A DNA stretch of 14,066 bases from the NCBI GenBank assembly GCA_008636095.1, contig VSJD01000115.1:1-14066 (forward strand), given 5' to 3'. Positions 7,060 to 14,053 of the stretch are shown piece by piece. The notes below the pieces were generated by a model. The model saw only the letters and a program-made list of their open reading frames with translations, had not been told where the DNA came from and did not search any database. The position numbers and the translations under genes were made by a program. Numbering within the stretch: the stretch's first letter is position 1; each line of letters starts with the position of its first letter. The stretch is from Kiritimatiellota bacterium. Lineage in GTDB: Bacteria; Verrucomicrobiota; Kiritimatiellia; JAAZAB01.

Positions 7060-8037
7060 TCAGTTCTTCGGTTCGGTCAGTTCGCGGAAGACGTCGTCCA
7101 GCCGTCCTTCCAGGGTTTTCATTGCGACCAATTCCCACCCCGGGTTGGCCTTGACCAGTGCCAGGATGTCAGGGGCCAGCTGCGCTGGTCCAGCGGCGAT
7201 GGCCGCTCCAGCGGCTGACGGACGGGGGTAGACCACCACGCGGGACATCTGGCCCCCGGTCGTCTGCGGCGGGTGAACTTCCACGCGGGCGGCGGAGGTC
7301 AAGCGCTCCAGTTTGGCCACCAGGTCGCCGGGCACCGATTTGACCGTCAGTTCTACCGCGCCGTGCGCGCGGCTTTTGGCCTTCAGTTCGGTCGGCGAGG
7401 CGTTAGCAACGATCGAACCGTCGCGGATAATGATGACGCGTGTGCAGATTGCCTCCACTTCCTCGAGGATGTGGGTGGAAATCACAATGGCCTTGCGCGC
7501 GGCCATGTCGCGAATCATGGTGCGGACAATATGTTTCTGGTTCGGATCCAGCCCATCGGTGGGTTCGTCCATGATGAGCACCGGCGGATCGTGCAGGAGC
7601 GCCTGGGCAAAGCACACGCGCTGTTTATATCCCTTTGATAGCGTTCCGATTGCCTGGTGCTTGACGGTATCCAGCCGGCAGGTTTCAATGGTTTGCTGGA
7701 CGCGCTCTGTGCGCACGCGGCCGGTAAAGCCCCGGATTTCGGCGATGAATCCCAGGTAATTCCAGACGGTCATGTCGGTATAAACCGGTGCATTCTCCGG
7801 CAGATAACCGATCAACTTCTTGGCAGGAATGGCGGCATGGATAATATCGTGCCCCATGATGACCGCCGTGCCCGCCGTAGGCGGCAGAAAGCCGGTGATC
7901 ATGCGCATCGTGGTGGTTTTGCCCGCGCCGTTGGGGCCCAGGAAGCCGAGGACTTCGCCCTGGGCAACCTGAAAAGACACGTCACGGACCGCGTGGATCA
8001 GTCCGAATGTTTTTTGGAGTTGCTTGACTGCCAGCAT
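7060..8037 (-). CDS. ABC transporter ATP-binding protein (GldA-like)
   Basis: 325 residues. Motifs in order: Walker A GPNGAGKTT (34-42), Q-loop region with glutamate instead of glutamine (YLPENAPVY, 78-86; usual in this subfamily), signature LSKGYKQR (133-140), Walker B VLIMDEPT (153-160), D-loop GLD (162-164) and H-switch STHILEEVE (187-195). A C-terminal extension of about 100 residues follows the ATPase domain, as in drug/gliding-type ATPases (COG1131). It hydrolyses ATP at the inner membrane face to power the ABC-2 permease encoded next. AGGAGA with 6-base spacing (8049-8044) fixes ATG 8037. It is the first gene of the transporter train. The upstream 127 bases hold a hairpin and a weak promoter candidate. 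The substrate cannot be inferred. Confidence 0.95.
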   Translation of the reverse strand: MLAVKQLQKTFGLIHAVRDVSFQVAQGEVLGFLGPNGAGKTTTMRMITGFLPPTAGTAVIMGHDIIHAAIPAKKLIGYLPENAPVYTDMTVWNYLGFIAEIRGFTGRVRTERVQQTIETCRLDTVKHQAIGTLSKGYKQRVCFAQALLHDPPVLIMDEPTDGLDPNQKHIVRTMIRDMAARKAIVISTHILEEVEAICTRVIIIRDGSIVANASPTELKAKSRAHGAVELTVKSVPGDLVAKLERLTSAARVEVHPPQTTGGQMSRVVVYPRPSAAGAAIAAGPAQLAPDILALVKANPGWELVAMKTLEGRLDDVFRELTEPKN

Positions 8038-8071
8038 CAGGTCTCTCCTATGTTAGTAACGATCATGTTGC

Positions 8072-8092
8072 TTATCCTGTAACACGGGATAA
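8072..8092 (-). other. Hairpin in the leader of the ABC ATPase gene
   Basis: TTATCC (8072-8077) and GGATAA (8087-8092) are perfect 6-base inverted arms with a 9-base loop. It lies between the Hsp20 stop and the ATPase ribosome site. There is no T-run after it, so it is probably not an intrinsic terminator. It could be a leader structure or an operator. Confidence 0.35.
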
Positions 8093-8163
8093 CGGCTGAG
8101 ATTTCCCGCCCCGCCTGTAACGCTGTAGCACTGCCTGCCGAACAGAAACGAAAACCTGTGCAC

Positions 8164-8191
8164 ATTATCGAATTGTAATGGATCTGACAAG
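8164..8191 (-). promoter_or_regulatory. Weak sigma-70-type promoter candidate for the ABC train
   Basis: GATAAT (minus strand, 8169-8164) with CTTGTC 16 bases upstream (8191-8186) overlaps the last codons of the Hsp20 gene. A start about 8157 would give a leader of about 120 bases carrying the 8072-8092 hairpin. The match is partial and the element could be chance. Confidence 0.25.
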
Positions 8192-9019
8192 TGAGTTGGT
8201 CTCCGCCGCCTTGGGAATGTGCACGCAGAGCACATCATGTTCGTACGTGGCCAGCGCGCCGGTACCTTCGATATTGTCCGGCATCATGATCTGCGTGTGA
8301 AACTGGCCCTGGCGCGCGATTGGGGCGTTCCGGGTAGCCGTGGCCTGTGCGCGGGACGTCCGAGCGGCATCAATGATCAACAAACGGCCTTCCAGACTGA
8401 TCGTGATCCCCTGCTTGTCATATCCCGGCAGGGCTACCGTGACCACATAATTACTGCCCTGATCTTCAATATTCATGGCCGCGGCCGAGGGTACCATGTC
8501 CCATCCACGGTTAAACCGAGATAACAAAGTGCTTTGTCGGCTTTCGTTATAGGCGTCCTCAAAGATTCGCTCGATTTCCCGCTGGAGCTGGTTCAGATCA
8601 CGGTCGGACGTTGGCATGGCCGGGGGCCGATTCCTGCTTTCGCGCTGAATGGCGATGCCGGGGAACGGCCCGCCGGCCATGGTTGCGCCAAAGTTCGGGG
8701 TCATATTTCGCAACAGCCGGTTAATCTGATCGTGGATTTGTTCGAGATCGTCCGTGGTTTCCCAAAAAACGACCTGGTTATCCGGTGGGCTTAAGGCCGC
8801 TTGACGGGATTTGTCGGCCAGGCCCGGCAGAACCTTCTGCAATCGTTCGTGCCATGCCCGGGATAGTAGCCGACCATCCCGTTCGGTTTTTATTCCAAAC
8901 AGCATGACGCCCTGTACAAAGGTCACGACGCACAGCACGATAATCACGGCGATCAGAATCCAGTTGGCCCTGGATTTCCGATTGGGTTCAGTATTGGTAT
9001 CTGGAATGTTTGTTTCCAT
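8165..9019 (-). CDS. Membrane-anchored small heat shock protein (Hsp20/alpha-crystallin domain)
   Basis: 284 residues, about twice the size of ordinary Hsp20. A basic N-terminus leads into one membrane segment at about 20-43 (WILIAVIIVLCVVTFVQGVMLFG). The linker has two amphipathic helices of similar type, FWETTDDLEQIHDQINRLL (85-103) and DLNQLQREIERIFEDAY (141-157), the second resembling the helix that normally precedes the alpha-crystallin domain. The domain itself spans about 180-272, with NYVVTVALPGYDKQGITISL, EGRLLIID, GQFHTQIMMPDNI and LATYEHDVLCVHIPK. The C-terminal ITI (281-283) matches the I-x-I oligomerisation motif. By the positive-inside pattern the chaperone domain should face the periplasm. 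It probably holds unfolding envelope proteins. A strong sigma-54 promoter lies just upstream, and the NtrC-type regulator is the preceding gene. The Shine-Dalgarno sequence is weak. Confidence 0.85.
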   Translation of the reverse strand: METNIPDTNTEPNRKSRANWILIAVIIVLCVVTFVQGVMLFGIKTERDGRLLSRAWHERLQKVLPGLADKSRQAALSPPDNQVVFWETTDDLEQIHDQINRLLRNMTPNFGATMAGGPFPGIAIQRESRNRPPAMPTSDRDLNQLQREIERIFEDAYNESRQSTLLSRFNRGWDMVPSAAAMNIEDQGSNYVVTVALPGYDKQGITISLEGRLLIIDAARTSRAQATATRNAPIARQGQFHTQIMMPDNIEGTGALATYEHDVLCVHIPKAAETNSLVRSITIR

Positions 9020-9046
9020 GGTCGAAAAATGATTTATGATTACATA

Positions 9047-9062
9047 GCACCAATCGTGCCAA
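9047..9062 (-). promoter_or_regulatory. Sigma-54 (-24/-12) promoter of the Hsp20 gene
   Basis: On the minus strand TTGGCACGATTGGTGC has GG at 9060-9059 and GC at 9048-9047 with exactly 10 bases between. TGGCACG matches the consensus -24 block fully, and GTGC is close to the TTGC -12 block. Transcription would start near 9035, about 16 bases before ATG 9019. An NtrC-type activator is encoded immediately upstream. Confidence 0.8.
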
Positions 9063-9129
9063 GATTACCTGCTCTCGGTTTCATTATCGTAGCCGTGCCG
9101 GTGATAGCGTGGCGGTTATGGAAATACCG

Positions 9130-9160
9130 GACAAAATGTCCGCGGACATGACATTTTGTC
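9130..9160. promoter_or_regulatory. Paired dyads, candidate activator (enhancer) sites
   Basis: GACA-AAA-TGTC (9130-9140) and GACA-TTT-TGTC (9150-9160) are two short dyads with centres 20 bp apart, about two helical turns. They are also exact inverses of each other, and a 14-bp palindrome ATGTCCGCGGACAT (9136-9149) overlaps both. They lie 68-101 bases upstream of the sigma-54 promoter, a normal distance for an NtrC-family activator. Binding by the regulator at 9265-10614 is inferred. The alternative is that they are part of the neighbouring repeat element. Confidence 0.55.
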
Positions 9161-9180
9161 GCCTTCTGGAACGAGGAACA

Positions 9181-9234
9181 CCACGTCGCCCCGTAGCGGG
9201 GCAAATGGCCGCTTGGCGCCAAGCACCGACGTGG
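9181..9234. repeat. Branched palindromic element
   Basis: Outer arms CCACGTCG (9181-9188) and CGACGTGG (9227-9234) enclose two further hairpins: CCCCG-TAG-CGGGG (9189-9201) and the perfect 14-bp palindrome GCTTGGCGCCAAGC (9211-9224). A three-way-junction fold is possible. The outer arms are the same as at 405-425. It lies between the regulator stop and the Hsp20 upstream region. There is no T-run on the transcribed strand. Confidence 0.65.
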
Positions 9235-9264
9235 AAGAACCAGGAACGCAGCTTGGCCGTCTCG

Positions 9265-10614
9265 TCAAAACGGCAAATCGCATTCCTTGATCTTGCGCTG
9301 GATGGTGCGGGTGGAAATACCCAGTTCTTCCGCCGCTAAATTACGACTGCCTGTATGCCGGGTCAGTGATTGCAGGAGTGCCTGCCGCTCGATCTCGGCC
9401 AGGGTCGTCTGCGGAGGGATGTTAATTTCTGCGGGGGGGTGTTCTCCGGGTGGGACCAGGTTCAGACTGGCGGTGGTCAGCCGGGATGTGGTTGCCATTA
9501 TAACCGCAGACTCGACCGCGTTTTTCAACTCGCGGACATTGCCGCTCCAGGGATGGCGCTCCAGAGTTTTATAAAAACCATCCTCGATCTCGTCAATGTG
9601 CCGGCCATGCAGGCTACAGGCAGCAGTAATGAAGAAATCCGCCAAGGGTCGAATATCTTCGCGCCGTTCCCGCAACGGCGGTATGTGGATTGTGACCACC
9701 TGCAGGCGATAAAGTAAATCGTGGCGGAAGGTACGTTCGGCAACGAGGTCATCCAGGTTGCGATTGGAGGCCGAAATCACGCGCACGTCAATGGGAATTG
9801 GCTTGCTTCCCCCCACCCGGATAATTTCACGTTCTTCCAAAACCCGCAAAAGCCTGATCTGCACGGCAGGGGGCGCGATGCCGATTTCATCCAGGAATAG
9901 CGTGCCGTTCTGGGCGCGCTCGAAAGCGCCTGCGTGTTGATTGACGGCGCCGGTGAAAGCGCCTTTTTCATGGCCGAACAATTCCGATTCGAGCAGGGAT
10001 TCCGAAAAAGCCCCGCAGTTAACGGCCACGAACGGTCCATCGGCGCGGGCGCTGCCATCATGCAGGGCGCGGGCAATCAGTTCCTTGCCGGCGCCGCTTT
10101 CCCCGAGAATCAACACCGTGGCCTGGGTGGCGGCAACGGTTTTCACCTGGCGGAGCACCTCGATCATAGCGGGCGAGACCGCGATGATCTCACGGCCGTA
10201 GAGCGCCTTTTTGAATGATGAAACCTGTGAACGCAGTCGCCGGTTTTCGATGGCATGCGCCACTTTGGACTGAATATCCGTCAGGTCAAGCGGTTTGAGA
10301 ATGTAATCGTAGGCACCGGATTTGAGCGCGGCCACGGCGGCTGATACGGTTCCGTAGGCCGTCATGAGCAGGACGGGGATGTCGGCATTGATCGCCCGCA
10401 GGCGTTCCTGGACTTTATGGCCGTCAAGGTCCGGGAGCCGGATATCCGAGAGCACGGCATCGAAGGTTTGTTCCTGGAACAGGCGGATGCCCGTATCTCC
10501 CGTGGCGGCGGTGACCACCGTATAACCGGATTCTTCCATGGCTTCCGCCACGGAACGGCGCCCGTCAGGGTCATCCTCGATGATCAGGATTCGGGCTGTG
10601 GGTTCTTTGCTCAT
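9265..10614 (-). CDS. NtrC-family sigma-54-dependent response regulator
   Basis: 449 residues from ATG 10614. Receiver domain about 7-122: acidic pocket E13/D14/D15, phosphorylated D57 in LSDIRLPDLDG, T85 and K107. AAA+ domain about 140-375: Walker A GESGAGKE (171-178), the sigma-54-contacting loop GAFTGA (218-223), Walker B GTLFLDEIG (237-245). A Fis-type HTH lies at the C-terminus (NLAAEELGISTRTIQRKIKE). All key residues for phosphorylation, ATP hydrolysis and sigma-54 contact are present, so it should be a working activator. It probably pairs with the kinase at 12642-13982, although another gene lies between them. Likely targets are the dyads at 9130-9160 and hence the Hsp20 gene. A TTG codon at 10623 could add three residues. 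Neither start has a clear ribosome site. Confidence 0.95.
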   Translation of the reverse strand: MSKEPTARILIIEDDPDGRRSVAEAMEESGYTVVTAATGDTGIRLFQEQTFDAVLSDIRLPDLDGHKVQERLRAINADIPVLLMTAYGTVSAAVAALKSGAYDYILKPLDLTDIQSKVAHAIENRRLRSQVSSFKKALYGREIIAVSPAMIEVLRQVKTVAATQATVLILGESGAGKELIARALHDGSARADGPFVAVNCGAFSESLLESELFGHEKGAFTGAVNQHAGAFERAQNGTLFLDEIGIAPPAVQIRLLRVLEEREIIRVGGSKPIPIDVRVISASNRNLDDLVAERTFRHDLLYRLQVVTIHIPPLRERREDIRPLADFFITAACSLHGRHIDEIEDGFYKTLERHPWSGNVRELKNAVESAVIMATTSRLTTASLNLVPPGEHPPAEINIPPQTTLAEIERQALLQSLTRHTGSRNLAAEELGISTRTIQRKIKECDLPF

Positions 10615-10691
10615 CAGGGTCAAGATAATGAAAATGGTGATAAAATTACAGAATAAAGTTCAAACGATTCGCTCCGAAGCCGATCCCCATA

Positions 10692-10710
10692 ACCGTTGCC
10701 AAGGCACGGT
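10692..10710. other. Imperfect inverted repeat in the regulator upstream spacer
   Basis: ACCGTTGCC (10692-10700) and GGCACGGT (10703-10710) pair with one bulged base across a two-base loop. It sits 78 bases or more upstream of the regulator start. No convincing promoter was found in this 177-base spacer. Confidence 0.3.
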
Positions 10711-10791
10711 GGTAAAACTTTCCCAACATAATCGCACAGAAAGGACAAGTGGAGATGCGCTGAACCGTGGCGACAGTATGCCGCAGTTTAC

Positions 10792-12510
10792 TTATGGCAG
10801 GTAGAACGGGTTCGGCAACAGCGCTCCGGCCGCGGCCTCGATTTCAAGTCGAATAAATCCCTGCGCACCGCACAGCTCCGAGGACAACTCCCGGAGCAGT
10901 TCATTTTGGCCATCCAGCGCTTCGGAATAGAAGAGCCCGTTCTTGTCGCAGACCCGCAACTCGCGCAGTGGCGTCGGTGAATTAACGCTTAACTTGATGG
11001 GACTTAACGCCGGGACCGCGTCGCCGGGCCGGAATTTTCCCATGCGGACGTCGGCACGGTCGATGTTCCACGCCGGCATAAGATGGCGCGCTTTGATTGC
11101 GGCGACCACGGTTTCACGCGATGGTTCGCCGTCGAGGTAGATGAAGCTGAACAACGGATTTTCGCGCAGTCGCTGGAGACCCCACATATCGACCGAGGTC
11201 AACATCGCGATCCGCTTACCGGAGCCGAGGTGGCGGTCCAGCGCCGAGCCGGCGAGGCGGAAATTTTCGGGCTGCGGCGGCTTGATATACCCGCGGAACG
11301 CCACATCTACCGCGTCGAGGTCATAGTCTAGCCAGAAATCCTCAGTTGGGTGCGTGGCGGCGCAGGCCCCGCCGTTTTCCCGTATAAAAGCGATGGCGCG
11401 CCGGATGTAATGGTCGATTTCGGTGCGGTCAAAGAGGCTTTGGGTAAAGTCCGTGGTGTATCTGGTGGTTCCGAGCGCGAGAATATGGAAATCGTTGTGT
11501 CCCTTGGACCCCGCCTGCCAGTTGAACGGATGAAACTCCTGTCCCGGCAGCAGCAGTACACGGTCGTCGCAGCACGGTTCGATATCGGCGAAGTCGTGCA
11601 GTGGCCTGGTGTCCTTCACGCTGAACACCCCGATGTCGAAGTTATGGAACTTCATCGCCGCCGCGATTGCGGCCGGAGCGGCGTCGGCGCCGTACCAGTC
11701 GAGACTGTGCAGATGGACAATCATCCGGTAATTGTTTTTTTTCGGGAGCTTTTTCGGCTTTGGTGGTGCGACGGTCTCCTTCCCGGTGCGGAGATCGGCA
11801 AAGTAGTTCAGCGCATTGATGATGTACCGGTCCCAGAAGGCCAGGCAGCGGTCGTCCTCGGTGTGCCGGAGTTCCGGGAACAACAGCTGATTCCAGAAGA
11901 ACATCCCTTTGACGTAGCGCAAACGGGCGACCAGTGCCCCATCGTCGACGCAGCCGTCGCGGTAGCTGCCCAGCACCTGCCACGGCTGATAGTTTACGAT
12001 ACAACTGGTCGCGGTGCTCCGTATGAAATCGCCTCCCTCGTTCGGAGCGCACGTGCCGAATGAATTGCCGGGGACGCTCCAGTAGACGAATTCGGAGCTG
12101 TCGATCGCGTTCGGCGTGCCGAACAATCCAACTCCGGCGGGTTCCACCAACGGCAAGAGATAGCTCTTGTGCCGGGGCGAAATGGTGTTGAAATATCGCT
12201 TTACCAGACAAGGTCGCCCCGCTTCGTCCGGCAGAAAATCGGTATGCCAGCGCTCGTAATCCTGATGCATAATCCAACAGATGCCGCCATTGGCGATGAA
12301 GTGGTGGAGGTAGTCGGCGTTATTTTCAAAATAGTCGTCCAGCCCGTTCTGTTCCAGGACCAGTACGTCGATGTCGTCGAGGTAACCGCGCCGTTTGAAG
12401 TCGATGGTTTTGACATTGCAGCCGAATTTTTCCCGCAGACGGTCGGTGATCTTGGATTTCCCCTGGAACCAGTGCGGCCAGGTACCGAAGCGCAGAGGCG
12501 GTATATTCAT
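10792..12510 (-). CDS. ThuA-like plus PHP-like metallohydrolase domain protein (CehA/McbA type)
   Basis: 572 residues, no signal peptide, probably cytosolic. The N-terminal part (about 1-240) looks like a ThuA/class I amidotransferase-like fold: DDIDVLVLEQNGLDDYF, then FIANGGICWIMHQD. A Lys/Pro linker (243-260) joins it to a PHP-like region (about 261-480). That region has VHLHSLDWYG with the metal-binding HxH (H266, H268), PGQEFH with E325, HNDFHILALG with H338, ATHP with H387, and SVDMW with D441. The usual TDHN segment is degenerate (SVKD, 297-300). A small beta domain closes the protein (about 500-572), as in CehA/McbA-like enzymes. The substrate is unknown; related enzymes cleave phosphoester or carbamate-type bonds. 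ATG 12510 follows GAGGA; an upstream TTG (12522) is less likely. The gene splits the kinase-regulator pair and has its own promoter candidate. Confidence 0.65.
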   Translation of the reverse strand: MNIPPLRFGTWPHWFQGKSKITDRLREKFGCNVKTIDFKRRGYLDDIDVLVLEQNGLDDYFENNADYLHHFIANGGICWIMHQDYERWHTDFLPDEAGRPCLVKRYFNTISPRHKSYLLPLVEPAGVGLFGTPNAIDSSEFVYWSVPGNSFGTCAPNEGGDFIRSTATSCIVNYQPWQVLGSYRDGCVDDGALVARLRYVKGMFFWNQLLFPELRHTEDDRCLAFWDRYIINALNYFADLRTGKETVAPPKPKKLPKKNNYRMIVHLHSLDWYGADAAPAAIAAAMKFHNFDIGVFSVKDTRPLHDFADIEPCCDDRVLLLPGQEFHPFNWQAGSKGHNDFHILALGTTRYTTDFTQSLFDRTEIDHYIRRAIAFIRENGGACAATHPTEDFWLDYDLDAVDVAFRGYIKPPQPENFRLAGSALDRHLGSGKRIAMLTSVDMWGLQRLRENPLFSFIYLDGEPSRETVVAAIKARHLMPAWNIDRADVRMGKFRPGDAVPALSPIKLSVNSPTPLRELRVCDKNGLFYSEALDGQNELLRELSSELCGAQGFIRLEIEAAAGALLPNPFYLP

Positions 12511-12538
12511 GATGGTCCTCAATGTTCTTTAGATTTTC

Positions 12539-12567
12539 AATGTACACCATTAGTACAGTAATTTCAA
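12539..12567 (-). promoter_or_regulatory. Sigma-70-type promoter with an internal dyad, upstream of the PHP-like gene
   Basis: On the minus strand TTGAAA (12567-12562) and TACATT (12544-12539) are separated by exactly 17 bases. Between and overlapping them, TGTAC (12541-12545) and GTACA (12553-12557) form a 5-base inverted repeat, a possible operator. A start near 12532 would leave a leader of about 22 bases with a GAGGA ribosome site. Confidence 0.5.
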
Positions 12568-12641
12568 CAACTGGGTAAACGCGGGTCAGCAGTCATGCGA
12601 ATGAGCAATATTGGCGTTGATGGCGCTGGCTGGTTATCCGG

Positions 12642-13982
12642 TCATGCCTGCATGGGAATCCGGATGACAAAGCGGCTGCCTTTGCCGGAGGCCGGGGTTT
12701 CCACGTAAATGGCGCCGCCGCAGTTTTCCACTGCAGTTTTGGCCAGGGCCAGGCCGATGCCCGTGCCGCCGGGCCGCCGGGAAAAGAAGATTTCAAAGAT
12801 ACGACTATGGTCGGCGCGGGGGATGCCGGGGCCCTCGTCGGTAACAGTCACAATCGCCTGGCAATGCTCCCCCCGTGTTTGCACCGTTACCGTGCCATCC
12901 ACGGGCGAAAAGTGCTCGGCGTTGTTCAACACATTAGACAGCGCCCGTTTGAATTGCACGGGATAGCCCCGGACGTAGAGCGGCGTCGGCGAGAGTCCCA
13001 AGACAACCTGGATCCTGGCTTTGGCAAACCGGTGTTTGACCAGCTCGATGCAATCCTGTACGCAGGTGTTAAGGTCGAATCGTTCCCGGGCTGCGGCGTC
13101 CGGTTTGTAAATCACCAAAAACTCACCCAGCAGGGTATCCATCCGGTCAATTGTCTGCGTAATGCGGTTGGCCAGGTCCAGCAGCCGTTCGGGACGGCCG
13201 GCGGGTCCCTTGGCGGCTTCATGCTGGAGAAGCTGGGCGTCCAGCCGCATGGCCGACATGGGATTCCGGAAATCATGTATAATGCTGCCGGCCATGGCGC
13301 CCGCAAAGGAGAGGTGCTCGTTTAGCCGCTGGCGTTTCTGCCAGGTCAGCTCACGCCGGACCAGGCCGATGACGGCCAGCAGGCAAAGGCCAAACGAAAC
13401 CACCAGGGTCAGGAGCGACATATGGAACATCGTGGTCACGGCCGTGGTGGCGCCCGCATGTTCGCGCTCAAATACATTCTTGCGGAAAGCCACCTGCAGA
13501 TCGCGTGCGCGGCCTTCGGGGTAACGGAAGGTGCGGGTGAACGTGATTACGGGAATCATGTTCGTGCCTATCCATAGTTTTTTTCGCCCCATGCTTACCG
13601 TTTCCGGACGGTTGGTGGCGGGGGTGGTGGATTTTCCCTGTTCCGACGCCAGGCGCGCCTGCTTGTGATAGATAATGGCACCACGTTCGCTGACCGATAC
13701 ATATTCCAAGCCGGGGTCCACCATCTGCAAGGCATCCACTACTCGTCCGAACTGTTCGGCATCTTCCTTGCCAACGGCGCTTTTGCTGAAAAATGGCTGG
13801 TGCTCCAAATCCCTGGTCACCAGGAGTCCGTATTGGATGGCCGACAGCGTCGAGGATGAGCGTGCCGTGCTCTCGTACAGGTTGACAAGCAGCCAAAGGT
13901 TGACAATCGCCACGCCGGCAATTAGCAGAATCACCAGCCCGGCGATAGGGATCAGCGGAGTATGACGACGGGAATTGTGCAT
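12642..13982 (-). CDS. Two-transmembrane sensor histidine kinase
   Basis: 446 residues from ATG 13982. Membrane segments at about 10-36 (LIPIAGLVILLIAGVAIVNL) and 189-208 (SLLTLVVSFGLCLLAVIGLV) enclose a periplasmic sensor of about 150 residues with a PAS/Cache-like strand pattern (LEYVSVSERGAIIYH). There is no HAMP domain. The HisKA H-box is SIIHDFRNPMSAMR with H236; the acidic residue after His is Asp rather than the commoner Glu. HATPase motifs: N-box LSNVLNNAEHF (348-358), G1 DEGPGIP (382-388), G2 GGTGIG (405-410). It should autophosphorylate and pass phosphate to the NtrC-type regulator at 9265-10614. A TTG at 14057 would add 25 residues but overlaps the promoter candidate, so the ATG is preferred. 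The ribosome site is weak. The signal sensed is unknown. Confidence 0.92.
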   Translation of the reverse strand: MHNSRRHTPLIPIAGLVILLIAGVAIVNLWLLVNLYESTARSSSTLSAIQYGLLVTRDLEHQPFFSKSAVGKEDAEQFGRVVDALQMVDPGLEYVSVSERGAIIYHKQARLASEQGKSTTPATNRPETVSMGRKKLWIGTNMIPVITFTRTFRYPEGRARDLQVAFRKNVFEREHAGATTAVTTMFHMSLLTLVVSFGLCLLAVIGLVRRELTWQKRQRLNEHLSFAGAMAGSIIHDFRNPMSAMRLDAQLLQHEAAKGPAGRPERLLDLANRITQTIDRMDTLLGEFLVIYKPDAAARERFDLNTCVQDCIELVKHRFAKARIQVVLGLSPTPLYVRGYPVQFKRALSNVLNNAEHFSPVDGTVTVQTRGEHCQAIVTVTDEGPGIPRADHSRIFEIFFSRRPGGTGIGLALAKTAVENCGGAIYVETPASGKGSRFVIRIPMQA

Positions 13983-14022
13983 AGTAGGTTCATATTGTAA
14001 AGTGTCTTGAATGCAGGAGAAC

Positions 14023-14053
14023 TTATAAGGGGGTATAGTAAAAAGCATGTCAA
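14023..14053 (-). promoter_or_regulatory. Sigma-70-type promoter candidate for the sensor kinase
   Basis: A consensus TTGACA (minus strand, 14053-14048) is followed 19 bases later by TTATAA (14028-14023). The -35 is perfect but the spacer is longer than ideal. A start near 14015 would give a leader of about 33 bases to ATG 13982. Confidence 0.35.

Noticed and set aside
6947..7138. N-terminal extension of the permease frame
   Set aside because: The extra residues are translated octamer repeats and overlap the ATPase gene. A strong AAGGAG site supports the start at 6946.
8072..8092. Rho-independent terminator after the Hsp20 gene
   Set aside because: The stem is only six pairs with a nine-base loop, and no T-run follows on the transcribed strand.
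8130..8142. Second sigma-54 promoter before the ABC ATPase (GG-N10-GC in the leader)
   Set aside because: The spacing fits but the flanking bases match the consensus poorly, and there are no activator-like dyads.
9040..9222. 60-codon minus-strand open frame between the regulator and Hsp20 genes
   Set aside because: It is built from the palindromic element, the dyads and the sigma-54 promoter, with no independent sign of coding.
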